Of a stretch of DNA of 64,000 nt, positions 44,339 through 53,814 are shown in pieces. The first letter of the stretch is position 1, and every line of letters starts with the position of its first letter. The notes beneath the pieces were generated by a model. That model was given only the letters and a program-made list of their open reading frames with translations, did no database searches and had not been told where the DNA came from. A program made the translations under genes and the position numbers. Source of the DNA: Aurelia coerulea (Eukaryota; Cnidaria; Scyphozoa; Semaeostomeae; Ulmaridae); NCBI GenBank assembly GCA_039566865.1, contig CM076944.1, forward strand, positions 19,428,501 through 19,492,500. The letters run 5' to 3'.

Positions 44339-44960
44339 GAAAATCTACCACAAGGACAGCTACTGGAGACTGTGAGAAAGAAGACATGAAGGGAGTACAT
44401 ATTTGATGATGTTTCAGAGTTTCCATCCCCTGCTGCAACAGCTCTGCGTTGCCAAAGCAAAGATGTCTTTATTGTACCTGGGCATATTTTTTGAAAAATG
44501 TATCCAGAGCAAGAGAAGCTTCATGCACAACCAGGAAAAGAAAGATCAGATATGCCCCATACAGAAGCAATTGATCTGCAAGCAGGAGTTGAAAAGCTGA
44601 TAAAATTGCTATGGAATACATTAGGCTGCCCAACACTGATGAAGACTCCTAACGTTTTCAGCCCAGCACAAATGAAACAGTTTTGCAAGCAAGCTGGTGC
44701 GTCTGACCTCTTCAGTCAAGTGATGAACAGCATGTGTGCCCACATCAAGCAGAGAAATTAAAAACAAGAACGAGTTTAGGGCAGCTACCATTCTCCATTT
44801 AATGATGTTTGGGCAGTCACCAAAATGTGCTTGGTTCAGCATGCAAATACTGCATTCTTAAGGAGAAATGGTTTAAGTGAGGCAGGCCTGTCATCATTAT
44901 GGCGAGAAGGAATAGCAGTTCATCCACGAACAGCCCCACAGTGGGACATCATCATGACAT
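44339..44960 (+). pseudogene. Exon of the decayed gene, uncharacterised cnidarian family (DUF6589-like)
   Basis: Begins after TATTTTCAG with ENLPQGQLLETVRKKT, then a TGA, EYIFDDVSEFPSPAATALRC, another TGA, and a longer block HTEAIDLQAGVEKLIKLLWN, MKQFCKQAGASDLFSQVMNS. A frame change gives RAATILHLMMFGQSPKCAWF, and a second one FLRRNGLSEAGLSSLWREG. The last phrases match a family of large uncharacterised proteins frequent in corals and fish. The Pfam name DUF6589 is from memory and should be checked. Two stops and two frameshifts make it a pseudogene. The family often looks transposon-related, so domesticated or mobile origin is possible. Confidence 0.62.
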
Positions 44961-46020
44961 AGACCAAAAATTCGATTTCCTTCAACTACTTCCAAACATA
45001 GCTATTTTGAAAGAGTAATGGTTGAGGATCATAAAACTTTTTAAATTTTCTTTCTACCCCTTTTCTGAAAGACTGTACGGGCCTTTAAAGTACTAGGCTT
45101 TCTCACAAACAAGAAAGCACATTCCAGTGCAGTTGATCACTGAAAATTAAGCTACCTTAGCTGCCTCCTGTAGCTCCTTCCGTGGGTGTTACAGGTCAAA
45201 CCTCTATATCAGTTTAATCTTTAGCCACTAGCCGACAATATTCATTACGTTGACAGCACAAAAGACTATTTTTGGATTTTTTGCTAATATTTTGATCTGT
45301 GTAACATTGGCTGCACTATTTAGGTCATTCTTAGCAACACGTTTACCTTTCTAGTTGGATACAAAACGTGCAGACAAGAGCAGACAAACCACACTATGCT
45401 TAAATTGCACCTAAAGAGTCGATGATAACATGGTAGAAGGGATTTTTTGCGGAAATTTGCGGGTTTCAAGGAAAATCTGTCACAATATCTCAGTCTTTTA
45501 TGAAATAATGGAAGTAAAAAATAGTGAAGGCATCACTTTGGGACTCTATGCCTCTGAAATCTAATTCTAAGACAGCTGACCCAATATATATTGATGTCAA
45601 ATGGTTTTTAAGTGTAAAAAAGAAACGAAAACTGCAAAGTAACCGGGCATGGGTAAATAAGGGAGCTATTGTGGGTCTACAGAGTACTGAGCAGAACAAA
45701 TCACAATATTTTTACACTTTAATCCTTAAAATCCTTAAAATGGTCAAGAGTTACAAAGAGCCTTCAAATTATCCATAGCAACAGAAAACATGATGATGCA
45801 CACACATTTTGGCAGTTATTATCTCTGGTTTCATTGTAAAACCTTCAAATAATCATAATAATAATCATCATCACAACTGTAATTTAGTATAGAAAATATA
45901 CGAAATTAAAATGCATGTTTTCTAACCAACCAATTTACTTCAAACATATTTTTACATGCAAAAATAACTGATTACTCATCAAAAATAATACATCTATCGC
46001 CATAGAAAAACGAAACTAAA
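44961..46020. other. Non-coding stretch, no gene seen
   Basis: Follows the broken exon and precedes the PLE-a 3' UTR. No ORF with a domain; the 84-codon frame at 45524-45778 has no recognisable motif. Confidence 0.45.
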
Positions 46021-46022
46021 CA

Positions 46023-46045
46023 TATCGGGCCGTGCCCTTCGTCAG
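46023..46045 (-). ncRNA. Decayed hammerhead-like motif in the PLE-a 3' UTR
   Basis: On the minus strand CTGACGA (46045-46039), a 4-bp stem GGGC/GCCC with loop ACG, then GATA where GAAA is required. The flanks (TTACTA before, GTTTAGT after) match 52598-52631. The A to T change in the invariant GAAA should inactivate it. Confidence 0.5.
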
Positions 46046-46176
46046 TAGTAAAGGAACTTAGTAGAAGCGAAGATTATAGAAAAAGAAAGAATGTTTAATA
46101 GAACGCTAGGATCGAGCAAGTAACGGAAGAATTAGACGAGCGAAAATGGAACGCTCAGGAGCAAGAGGAAATACAA

Positions 46177-48366
46177 TCATAAAAAGGAAAATTGCTTGTT
46201 AAGTCCTTTCGGAACACGTGTGTCCAGTTTAAAAATTATTCTTTTCTCGAGTGTCTTTCTTTTTCGCGAGTCTATGGGGGCATCCAACAGTCCAAGAATG
46301 TTCATATCATGAATGGAATGTCCTGCCGAATTAAAGTGTTGCGAGACGTTAATGTCGCCTTGGTCCTTCTTTCTTTCATCCTCGTGAAGCTTGTGCTCAA
46401 CGTTCCTCATGTGCTCTCCAAATCTTTCATTTAATTGTCGGCACGTTTCCCCAATATATAAGATTTCACCCTTGCTGCATTTAATGGCATAGATTAGGCA
46501 TGTGGAAGAACAAGTAAAGCGTTTGTGAACAGTGAAAGAGTTACCAAGATTTTGAATTACAGGGGTTTGATAAACATGGTTGCAGGTACGGCATCGTGGA
46601 TGTCTACAAGGGTAGGTACCAGGGTTTTCTTCTTTTTTCTTTAATTTTGAACGAACCAAAATGTCTCTTATGTTGGAATCACGGCGAAATGCCATCAATG
46701 GTGGTTTTGCAAAAATGGCCTTTGTGTCCTTGCTCGTCTGCAGGATGTCAAAATTCTGGTCAATGATCCTCTTGATAGGCATTGATAGAGGGTGATAGGT
46801 AAGAGTTAGTGGAATCCTGTCTTCGCTGGTTTCGTTACGTTTGACTTGTAGGGCTTGCTGCCGTGAAATTCTTGATATGCGTTCAAGTGCGTTGTCAATT
46901 ACATTTTTCGGATAACCACTTTCCATGAAGAATTTGCACATTTCTTTTGCTTTATCTGCAAAGTCTGGCTTGTTGGAGCAAAGTCTCTTGAGGCGTAGTA
47001 GTTGTGAGAAAGGAATTGAGTTTTTACATTTGACAGGATGCGAGGATGAATAAGAGAGATAACGATGAGCGTCAGTCTCTTTATAGTGGACAGATGTGGA
47101 GATGATATCGTCTTTGATTGATAGTGTGATGTCGAGGAATGGTATGGATGTTTGCGTGATATCTACTGTGAATTTGAGAGCTGGATGGAAATTGGATACG
47201 AAATCAATGAAAGCTTCAAGTTGTTCACGTGGAAGGGAAGTAGCGCCAATGATGTCATCTATGTACCGTTTAATGAGGTGAGGAAATGGACCTTGGTATT
47301 GTTGTGAAATGAGGTGTTCTTGATATCCAACAAACAAACAGACATAGCTTGGGCCTAGCTTACTGCCCATAGCTACCCCACCAACCTGTACGGAAAACTG
47401 TTGATCGAAAGAGAAGCCATTGGTGGTAAGAACCAACTCAGCAAGGCGAAGCAAGGTAGATGTAGGAGGATCCTTGGTTGTGCGTTGTTCAAGAAAGTGT
47501 TTGAGAGCATGGAGACCATCGACATTCGGAATGACAGTGTACAAAGACTTGACATCCATGGTAAAGAGATAGCGATTATCACCAGTGAAACGAAATTGAT
47601 CAAAGATGCGAAGAGCATCAGATGAATCTTTGACAAATGTAGGCAATGAGTGGACGATGGGTGTCAGAATGGAGTCAAGAAATGTAGCGATTTGTGAGGA
47701 TGGACATGAAACAGCAGATACGATGGGTCTTCCTGGATTGGATGGCTTGTGAATTTTAGGAAGCATGTAAAAGACAGGTGTTCTAGGATGATTAGAGAAG
47801 AGTTGATCAGCATTATTGGGTAAATGTTCCTTTCTAATTTCTTCTTTAACAGCATTGATTATTATTTTATTGAACTCCTTGGTTGGATCTCGTGCCTTTT
47901 TTATGTAGAACTCCTCATTATTCTCAAGCTGTGAAAGACCTTCTTCGACGTAGCGATCCCTATTCCAAACAACAACACGTCCTCCTTTGTCTGCTGGTTT
48001 TATGACGATATCTTCGCGAGACTTCAAGTTATTCATGGCATCAATCTCAGCTCCAGTGAGGTTACATGTTTGGATCCTTTTGCTGTAATTTATCAAAGAG
48101 ATTTCATGGCGACATTTATCTATGTAGTAATCTAAGGAATTGTGCAGACCTTGTGGAGGAGTCCATTTCGATCTTGTTGCAAAAAGGTTGTCAATCAGTG
48201 TTTCTGTCGCAGAGCGGTCATCATCTGATTGTGAATCTTGAATTTTGAGACGTAAACGGCGGAAGAATGTCTCTGTATCGTGTAGTGTTTGAAACTTGTC
48301 GATTGTTTTCTTCACTGGAATGGATTTAAGTCCTTTGTTTAGAACTGAAAGTTCATCACGAGAGAA
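46177..48366 (-). CDS. Penelope-like reverse transcriptase with GIY-YIG endonuclease
   Basis: A 729-codon frame (the ATG-like start at 48369 is junction sequence). N-terminal part: SREDIVIKPADKGGRVVVWN, typical of Penelope. RT: PVFYMLPKIHKP, GRPIVSAVSCPSSQIATFLD, motif A FTMDVKSLYTVIPN, motif B GGVAMGSKLGPSYVCLFVG, motif C RYIDDIIGA near residue 367, then TSIPFLDITLS and thumb IPFSQLLRLKRLC. A finger (CRHPRCRTCNH) leads into GIY-YIG: LIYAIKCSKGEILYIGETC, NERFGEHMRNVEHK, HFNSAGHSIHDM and ending RVPKGLNKQFSFL. All RT catalytic Asp residues and the nuclease Tyr/Arg/Glu positions look intact, and there is no internal stop. It is the best preserved Penelope ORF here. Confidence 0.93.
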   Translation of the reverse strand, partial: FSRDELSVLNKGLKSIPVKKTIDKFQTLHDTETFFRRLRLKIQDSQSDDDRSATETLIDNLFATRSKWTPPQGLHNSLDYYIDKCRHEISLINYSKRIQTCNLTGAEIDAMNNLKSREDIVIKPADKGGRVVVWNRDRYVEEGLSQLENNEEFYIKKARDPTKEFNKIIINAVKEEIRKEHLPNNADQLFSNHPRTPVFYMLPKIHKPSNPGRPIVSAVSCPSSQIATFLDSILTPIVHSLPTFVKDSSDALRIFDQFRFTGDNRYLFTMDVKSLYTVIPNVDGLHALKHFLEQRTTKDPPTSTLLRLAELVLTTNGFSFDQQFSVQVGGVAMGSKLGPSYVCLFVGYQEHLISQQYQGPFPHLIKRYIDDIIGATSLPREQLEAFIDFVSNFHPALKFTVDITQTSIPFLDITLSIKDDIISTSVHYKETDAHRYLSYSSSHPVKCKNSIPFSQLLRLKRLCSNKPDFADKAKEMCKFFMESGYPKNVIDNALERISRISRQQALQVKRNETSEDRIPLTLTYHPLSMPIKRIIDQNFDILQTSKDTKAIFAKPPLMAFRRDSNIRDILVRSKLKKKEENPGTYPCRHPRCRTCNHVYQTPVIQNLGNSFTVHKRFTCSSTCLIYAIKCSKGEILYIGETCRQLNERFGEHMRNVEHKLHEDERKKDQGDINVSQHFNSAGHSIHDMNILGLLDAPIDSRKRKTLEKRIIFKLDTRVPKGLNKQFSFL

Positions 48367-48374
48367 CACCTTTT

Positions 48375-48778
48375 ACAATGCTCAAGAAACCTGATGCACA
48401 TTTCATTATCTAATTTCAAAAAATCTTCTGAAACATGTTCACGGAAGATGAATAATCTCGTCCAATTCGAAGAAAGATACATGATCTGAACGATAGACTT
48501 TTTGTATTTCTCAAGGACGTTAAGCAATCGAAATTTGACAGGCTGATTACTCCTGCCCGTCCAGATCATAACTGCCATCCCGCCGCTGATACCACCACTA
48601 GTTGCATTGTACGTAAGATTCCAAACGAGTTGCCGCTCTCTCGTGATGAACTTTCAGTTCTAAACAAAGGACTTAAATTCATTCCAGTGAAGAAAACAAT
48701 CGACAAGTTTCAAACGCTACACGATACAGAGACATTCTTCCGCCGTTTACGTCTCAAGGCTTTTTTCCAGGAGATCGG
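48375..48778 (+). mobile_element. PLE-a N-terminal fragment in inverted orientation
   Basis: Plus-strand copy of the region in 1-330 (minus), extended upstream to about 48375. It reads SNFKKSSETCSRKMNNLVQF, then after a frame change LNDRLFVFLKDVKQSKFDRL, ITPARPDHN, PNELPLSRDELSVLNKG and TLHDTETFFRRLRLKAFF. It stops in the same place (after AAGGCTTTTTTCCA) as the copy at the left edge of the window diverges. It lies head to head with the element ending at 48366. Confidence 0.83.
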
Positions 48779-48794
48779 CCAGCACAGTTTTATC

Positions 48795-49351
48795 TTTGAC
48801 AACTTGTTTACAGCCCAGATTGCCCATCAGAGATATCTAGTCTTGTCCCATTCATTGGTGCACTCCATGTATCATTAAATGGCAGAGAAAACCCAGTCCT
48901 CATCAACATCATTTTCTTCAGAAAGCTCTACAAGGCAATATTTGGAGAACACAAGAAGCTGGCTGACAAACCTCAACCCTGGAGAATTTCCTTGGTGTCA
49001 GAACTTGTCTATGGGGGATGGACTCTTGTCAGAGAGTCAGTGATGCATGTTTTTTCAAACAATCAAAAGATGTCCAGGTGCTAACCCTCATCAACTTGCT
49101 GGACAACATTCTCCCATTAATGCTCAGCATCTATTCTGTTGTGTTCAAGAGCAACAACCTTGAAATGTTCATTGTTGCAATGCTGAGGGCATGGGTGGTA
49201 TTCTTCATCTACAGACGCCACCACTAAAATAAGGCCCCACTTGTCTTTCTGTCCAATGTGCTGTACTGGAAGAAGACAAACCATCAGGTCCTGAAAACTC
49301 ATCTTCAGATTGTGGATGAGTATGCTGTGGAGAATTTCCACTCAGTGTTAA
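48795..49351 (+). pseudogene. Decayed gene, central exon part 1
   Basis: Reads ISSLVPFIGALHVSLNGREN, KLYKAIFGEHKKLADKPQPW, SELVYGGWTLVRESV, then after a one-base shift near 49065 LTLINLLDNILPLMLSIYSV, FIVAMLRAWVVFFIYRRHH, a TAA in place of Tyr (49225-49227), and APLVFLSNVLYWKKTNHQ, VDEYAVENFHSVL. These blocks match the central part of the same uncharacterised cnidarian family. The stretch is cut at TTAA 49348-49351 by a MITE and resumes in the same frame at 50209. Confidence 0.68.
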
Positions 49352-50204
49352 TTCTATTTTAACCGGGGGGGGGGCATTTTTCGCCCCCCCCCTGTCGGAT
49401 TTTTTTAAATAGCTCTAAAACGATGCTACCTACAATGCTGAAACGCCTTGACTTTTCCTAAAATTTAGTTAAAAATCAGAAAATAAAAATTTCAAGACCC
49501 ATTGTTCGACCACGTGAACACCACATGCCCATATTTGGAGAGTGGTCACAAAGAAATTCTTTAAAACGGCTCTAATTTCTTTCTTTGTTACTAAATCTCA
49601 ACAATATATATACCATCCGTTTCGTCTCAATGAGTGCTTTCATTTGATATATAATTTATTTATATTTGCTGACATCAGCACTTTATTATTTCTATGACGT
49701 CATCAATCTTTATGACGTCATATTCCTAAAGAATGAGTAATTTTTGCATGCAAAACTGATGGAATTATCTCAAATATCGATGAAGGTACTTGATTTCATC
49801 AATAATATGCGAAATTAATGGTTTTAAATCATAATTATTGAGCAAACAATTTTGCATTGAATCAAATTTTCATTATTTAATTAGTTAGTTTATTAGAAAC
49901 CACAAATATCTGTATGAAACCATATGAAACTACAAATTAATGGTGTCAAGCAGGTATTTGGATGGTTTTTTGCCAATTTTATCAAGCTATTTGCCAATAA
50001 TTGCCCCTTTTTTGCAAATAGCTATATTTTCACAAAATTTGCATTGTTTTCGGTTGCCTAGCAACCAGTCACGTGACTACTGATTGATTGATGCTATTTT
50101 TAGATTCTCCTTTGTTCAATTATGACACAGTGCAAGTTTCATTGTCATAGCTGTTATACATACGGAGAAAAAAAATCACTTTTTTTTACCCGGTTAAAAT
50201 AGGG
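49352..50204. mobile_element. piggyBac-like MITE with TTAA duplication
   Basis: 853 bp flanked by TTAA at 49348-49351 and 50205-50208. The right end is ACCCGGTTAAAATAGGG and the left end TTCTATTTTAACCGGGG, inverted repeats of about 16 bp with CCC-type termini, as in piggyBac elements. The interior has G- and C-runs near 49365-49395 and two TGACGTCAT motifs near 49694-49720. No ORF. Confidence 0.83.
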
Positions 50205-50208
50205 TTAA

Positions 50209-50560
50209 GGGCCCAAACAACAGTCAGCAGCATACCAGTGGAGATCAGGAAGATTAAGTAGGAGATAACAAAGAAAGCACGCGAAGTCAGTGCAACAAAG
50301 AACCTTCTGCGCCAATTCAAGAGACAGTTTGTGCCTCCTAAGGTTGCCACATTTAGCCAAAACCAATTGAAACTATTGAAGGCAAGGGCTGCTGGGTTCA
50401 TTTTGGATGTTTTTGCAGATGTTCATGCAAACCCTGGTGCTGCCAATAAGCTACCAAGAGCCCCCAGGCAGTCCAAGAAAATCACAAAATGGATCCTGCC
50501 AAACATATTTGGGGATCAGGAAGTTGACAACAGAGTCCTTCCTCTTGGCTTTCAAGAACC
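50209..50560 (+). pseudogene. Decayed gene, central exon part 2
   Basis: Continues directly from part 1: RAQTTVSSIPVEIRKIK, a TAG, EITKKAREVSATKNLLRQFK, RQFVPPKVATFSQNQLKLLK, FADVHANPGAANKLPRAPRQ and PNIFGDQEVDNRVLPLGFQ. This Pro/Lys-rich tail after a conserved VENFHS block is as in other family members, where a RING-like finger follows. Coding sense fades after 50560. Confidence 0.66.
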
Positions 50561-50859
50561 TAGCACTGTTTGCCACACGGAGAGCATGCTTTCCGTGACT
50601 CATGGCTGCTTTCTCAGCGCCCTTTTGTTTAGCTGTATCAATTGCTGCCATTGTAGTAGGCCTATCCCAGTCGTATTCCTTCTCGCAAAACGCCGCCACA
50701 TTTTCGATATATTGGCCCTTGTTTTGTATAAATGAGTTGCACATAACTTTGGCTCCATACAGCATTGGTTGATAGATAGAAAAATATAATGAACCCCTTC
50801 CAGAAATTCAAATGAGATACCTATACACCAACATAAAATGCACATTTTTTTCTAAGAAA

Positions 50860-51230
50860 CTGAACTTGGTTTATAAGAAACTAGTACTACAATGACAAAA
50901 ATTATAAGAAACTCCAGTACTACGTTCAAGAACAATTAAGAAGCTCTAAAATTTTATTTCTACAAAAAGGGTTGGCAGATAACGGTTAGCTTGGCATTTG
51001 TGAATATAAAGTTTTGACTGCAAAAAAATTGTAACGTTTTGCCTTAATTTGCATGGCTTATTCGTAGTTGACGATTTCAATGCAAAAAGCAAGCCCTTTG
51101 TCGATAAGAAGGCTCAACTTCGAGCCATGGCGCAATTTTAGACCCCAAAAGATAAGAAACTAATTAAGAAACTTTTACTACTAAAACACCGAAATTGTTA
51201 TCCGAAATTAAGAAGCTTTTAGCACTAAAT
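50860..51230. repeat. Cluster of TTAAGAAAC/ATAAGAAAC motifs, MITE-like
   Basis: At least eight copies of (A/T)TAAGAA(A/G)CT occur in 370 bp, at both ends of the block and in the same orientation. The same motif is subterminal in the nested THAP transposon (35217-38660), so this is probably a derivative of that family. Clear TIRs were not found. Confidence 0.5.
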
Positions 51231-51417
51231 TCTGATCCAAGTTTCCCATAAAAAACATGTACTCTCCCCTGCCAAATTGCTCAACAAATTTGATAAAATT
51301 AATTAGCAAGGGTCATAAAGGCTTGGGTGGTGGGAAAATTGTTTGATGTTCAATGAAGGGTGGGGGTCATCTATTTGGCACCGGAGAGTGCTTCTAACAT
51401 TGAAAATATCTGTTTAC

Positions 51418-51790
51418 TTAAGGAAATGTGACCATGAAACATGTGACAACGATGGCAGTTTTACTGTGCTCCATGGGTGTGGTCACTCGTATCATCTGAA
51501 ATGTATGACTACTGAGGCAACCTGTTAACTTTGTTCCACCTTGCTGCACACCACGTTGAAGGATCTGGCCACAAAAACAAATACAACAATTTTCCATCCA
51601 AAAAAGCAGTCTGATGCAGACCCCGCAGACATGCCAAGCAGATGAAGAATGCTCAATTGAGCCGTAGGATGAGGCAGATACAGATCTTGCTGCTTGCGTA
51701 AATCTTTCAAGTGAAGAAAAGCATTTGGAAAACACAATCAAGTCACTGAACAGGAAGATTCTATCTCTTGCCATTCCTTTGGAGCCTGGA
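51418..51790 (+). pseudogene. Decayed gene, RING-like C-terminal exon
   Basis: After an acceptor-like TTTACTTAAG, the frame reads KCDHETCDNDGSFTVLHGCG, HSYHLKCMTTEATC, a TAA, LCSTLLHTTLKDLATKTN. C-x2-...-C-G-H-x2-H-x2-C and C-x2-C spacing resembles a RING/PHD-like finger, and related cnidarian proteins end with CGH-type fingers. Several stops follow (51645, 51661, 51671). The last open part (LSSEEKHLENTIKSLNRK in another frame) suggests the natural C-terminus near 51790. Confidence 0.55.
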
Positions 51791-52228
51791 ACATAGCCTG
51801 GAAATTCACTGATGCTGATTAAAATACAGAGCAGTTGTCTCTAGAAAATGAAAAATAAAAAAATAAATCAATTTAAATGATAGTTGTTTGTACACTATCT
51901 ACAGACAGTACATAAATTATGGTAAAAATATGCCGATGGGGAAATCACAAGTCACTGGGGAACACTTCATGAACTACTTTCGTTGAGGCTAGAAACTGAT
52001 AAGTGAAGAGTTTGATTTTGATTCTTTTTTCACAAAATGATTTCGTTAGATTTTCACTTGTTGTCCTTGCTCTTTGCCTGAATCAGGATTTGTTTGTATT
52101 GTCCCCCAGAACAACTCCTGTGGGGAACTGAATGAATAAACACGCGAAATAATGATCTCACCTTGGCAATCGAATGCCCAGCATAGCATCGCCATGTTTG
52201 CAAATGTTTACTTTCTTAAAATCTTCAT
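51791..52228. other. Non-coding, no gene seen
   Basis: AT-rich sequence after the last decayed exon; no ORF or repeat recognised. Confidence 0.45.
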
Positions 52229-52575
52229 TCAGCGTTGCTCATGATCAGATGCATCCGATTTGGTTGCAGTGAGAGCCAGCCGGTCTAGGCCTAAATTAAC
52301 CAATCTTTTCAAACATCTATTTCTTTCGATCAAGGCGAAGAACAAAAAATCCAAGCGCCAGATTTGTAGATTGACCTTCTCTGCGAAGATTCCAACTGTC
52401 ACTGTTGCATCGGAACGCACCTCGTGAATGCCGCCGAGGCAAATAGCCCTGCACCCCTCGGCCGCAGCTTTCTCCATTGACTTGTAATGGCGCGAGGCTA
52501 ATTTGCATAAAATCAACAGGGTGCCACTTCCGGTAATTCCAGCTAATCAGAAGATTATTCCGCCCTGCTTCTCTA
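52229..52575 (-). repeat. PLE-a-associated repeat, uninterrupted copy
   Basis: Reverse complement matches 31955-32254 and continues across the point where the 32-34 kb copy is split, through GGCTCTCACTGCAACCA to ATCATGAGCAACGCTG. It therefore shows the pre-insertion state of that locus. Confidence 0.87.
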
Positions 52576-52597
52576 ACGTAGCCTTTTCTCGTTACTA

Positions 52598-52631
52598 CTG
52601 ATGAAGGGTTAAGCCCGAAACATTTAGTACA
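52598..52631 (+). ncRNA. Hammerhead-ribozyme-like core
   Basis: CTGATGA (52598-52604), a short stem GGG/CCC around TTAA, then GAAAC (52617-52621), a 5-nt loop and GTA. All core bases are present. Stem I between TTACTA and the bases after GTA is not obvious. Flanks match the decayed motif at 46023-46045 in the PLE-a 3' UTR, supporting a Penelope origin. Confidence 0.55.
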
Positions 52632-52670
52632 TTATGCTCTAGGCTATTCACTCAATTAAAGATATTTATC

Positions 52671-53034
52671 GTGAGTGGGCTACCACAATTGGAGAATTAA
52701 AATGTGCCCCTGCCTGGGATCGAACCTGGGGTCTTCGTGTCAAAGTTTCTCCGACACTCCACTGCGCCACTCAAGCGCAATGAAATGTTGGAGAAATTTG
52801 AAGTCATTCAGATCCCTGGGTCTTACACCACGACAGAAGCCATTTTATGTTTAACAAAAAATGGCTTCTGTCGTGGTGTAAGACCCAGGGATCTGAATGA
52901 CTTCAGATTTCTCAAACATTTCATTGCGCTTGAGTGGCGCAGTGGAGTGTTGGAGAAACTTTTGACATGAAGACCCCGGGTTCGATCCCAGACAGGTGCA
53001 CATTTTAATTCTCCAATTGTGGTAGCCCACTCAC
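52671..53034. repeat. 364-bp palindrome carrying tRNA-like (SINE) arms
   Basis: Two arms of about 175 bp are near-perfect inverted copies from GTGAGTGGGCTACCACAATT inward to a centre near 52855. In each arm, reading outward from the centre, TGGCGCAGTGG (box A-like) and GGTTCGATCCC (box B) are spaced as in a tRNA. It is flanked by 20-bp imperfect direct repeats CACTCAWTTAAAGATATTTA (52649-52668 and 53078-53097), which could be a long target duplication. No closed acceptor stem, so no functional tRNA gene. Confidence 0.8.
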
Positions 53035-53097
53035 GAAAAATATATTTCACCGTGTCAGCTGATGCCGAATGATTCTACACTCATTTAAAGATATTTA

Positions 53098-53502
53098 GTG
53101 CATTCATATATTAGCGCTGATTATACAGAGGTTTTCTTCAAATGTTGATTTTGATATGATTTGATTTTTATGATATTGATGTTGAATATGGCAAGTATTG
53201 TCTATAAACGTAAATTATTTTCCACAATTATGACGTCATAATGACATCATATTTTCAATGAAATTAAAAAAGGTGCCCTATTGTGTAGATCTACACCATT
53301 GTACCACTTCTCGCCCTCTTATGTGCACAAATGACGACTTCATGGGGGGGGGGGGCACTTTATGCCCGCTTCTCGTTACTACAAGAATCCAAATGCCCGG
53401 TATTTTTAGGATTAAATTGAAGTTAATGTAATTATGTTCTTCTTGTCATCATATAGTAATGCATAACGCTACTGGTCCATTATCAATGCTTCTTTTTCAT
53501 AG
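53098..53502. other. Non-coding, with G-run
   Basis: Contains TATGACGTCATAATGACATCAT near 53229 (similar to the interior of the piggyBac-like MITE) and a G-run at 53345-53356. Possibly a remnant of the same MITE class. No gene seen. Confidence 0.45.
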
Positions 53503-53611
53503 GAATCAGAATCAGAGCCGGAGTTATTGAATTTGATTGCAACAAAAGAAGTGCCAAAACTGCCAATTAAAATGATATTAGAGGACAACACAGCTCTGTC
53601 TTACTTCATTG
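53503..53611 (+). CDS. Candidate host-gene exon
   Basis: 109 bp between TCTTTTTCATAG and the donor GTATGT. Only the phase-0 frame is open: ESESEPELLNLIATKEVPKL, ending EDNTALSYFI with one base left over. It is acidic, then hydrophobic. Not recognised. Its entry phase (0) does not fit directly after 28368-28493 (phase 1), so at least one exon would be missing between them if they are one gene. It may belong to a different gene. Confidence 0.48.
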
Positions 53612-53814
53612 GTATGTCGAGTTCTTCAGCTTTGATTTGTTGATGTTTTCGTGCCCACTTGTTCTTATAATTGCTGTAATGCAGAAAAGTTGCAGAAATT
53701 TACAGGTGTAAGAAATCTAACAAGACTTAGAGTTTAATTTAGTCCTGTAAATGCGCATCGATTAAGGCATAACTTTGATTGAGGGATTTATGAAACCATT
53801 TAGATATGATCGAA

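Larger units (their letters stand above)
46021..48366 (-). mobile_element. Penelope-like element PLE-a, near-complete
   Basis: Contains an uninterrupted ORF and a 3' UTR (46176 down to about 46021) that ends in a hammerhead-like motif. The 5' end is truncated at LSRDELSVL and meets, head to head, a plus-strand copy of the missing N-terminal region (48375-48778). Inverted partial copies at the 5' side are a known habit of Penelope elements. The pair sits within the decayed gene. Confidence 0.85.

Noticed and set aside
50451..50765. Minus-strand 104-codon ORF opposite the decayed exon
   Set aside because: The plus strand carries the family-specific sequence; the minus frame is its shadow.
52935..53005. 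tRNA gene in the palindrome arm
   Set aside because: Internal promoter boxes are present, but the acceptor stem is missing and an inverted copy lies next to it.
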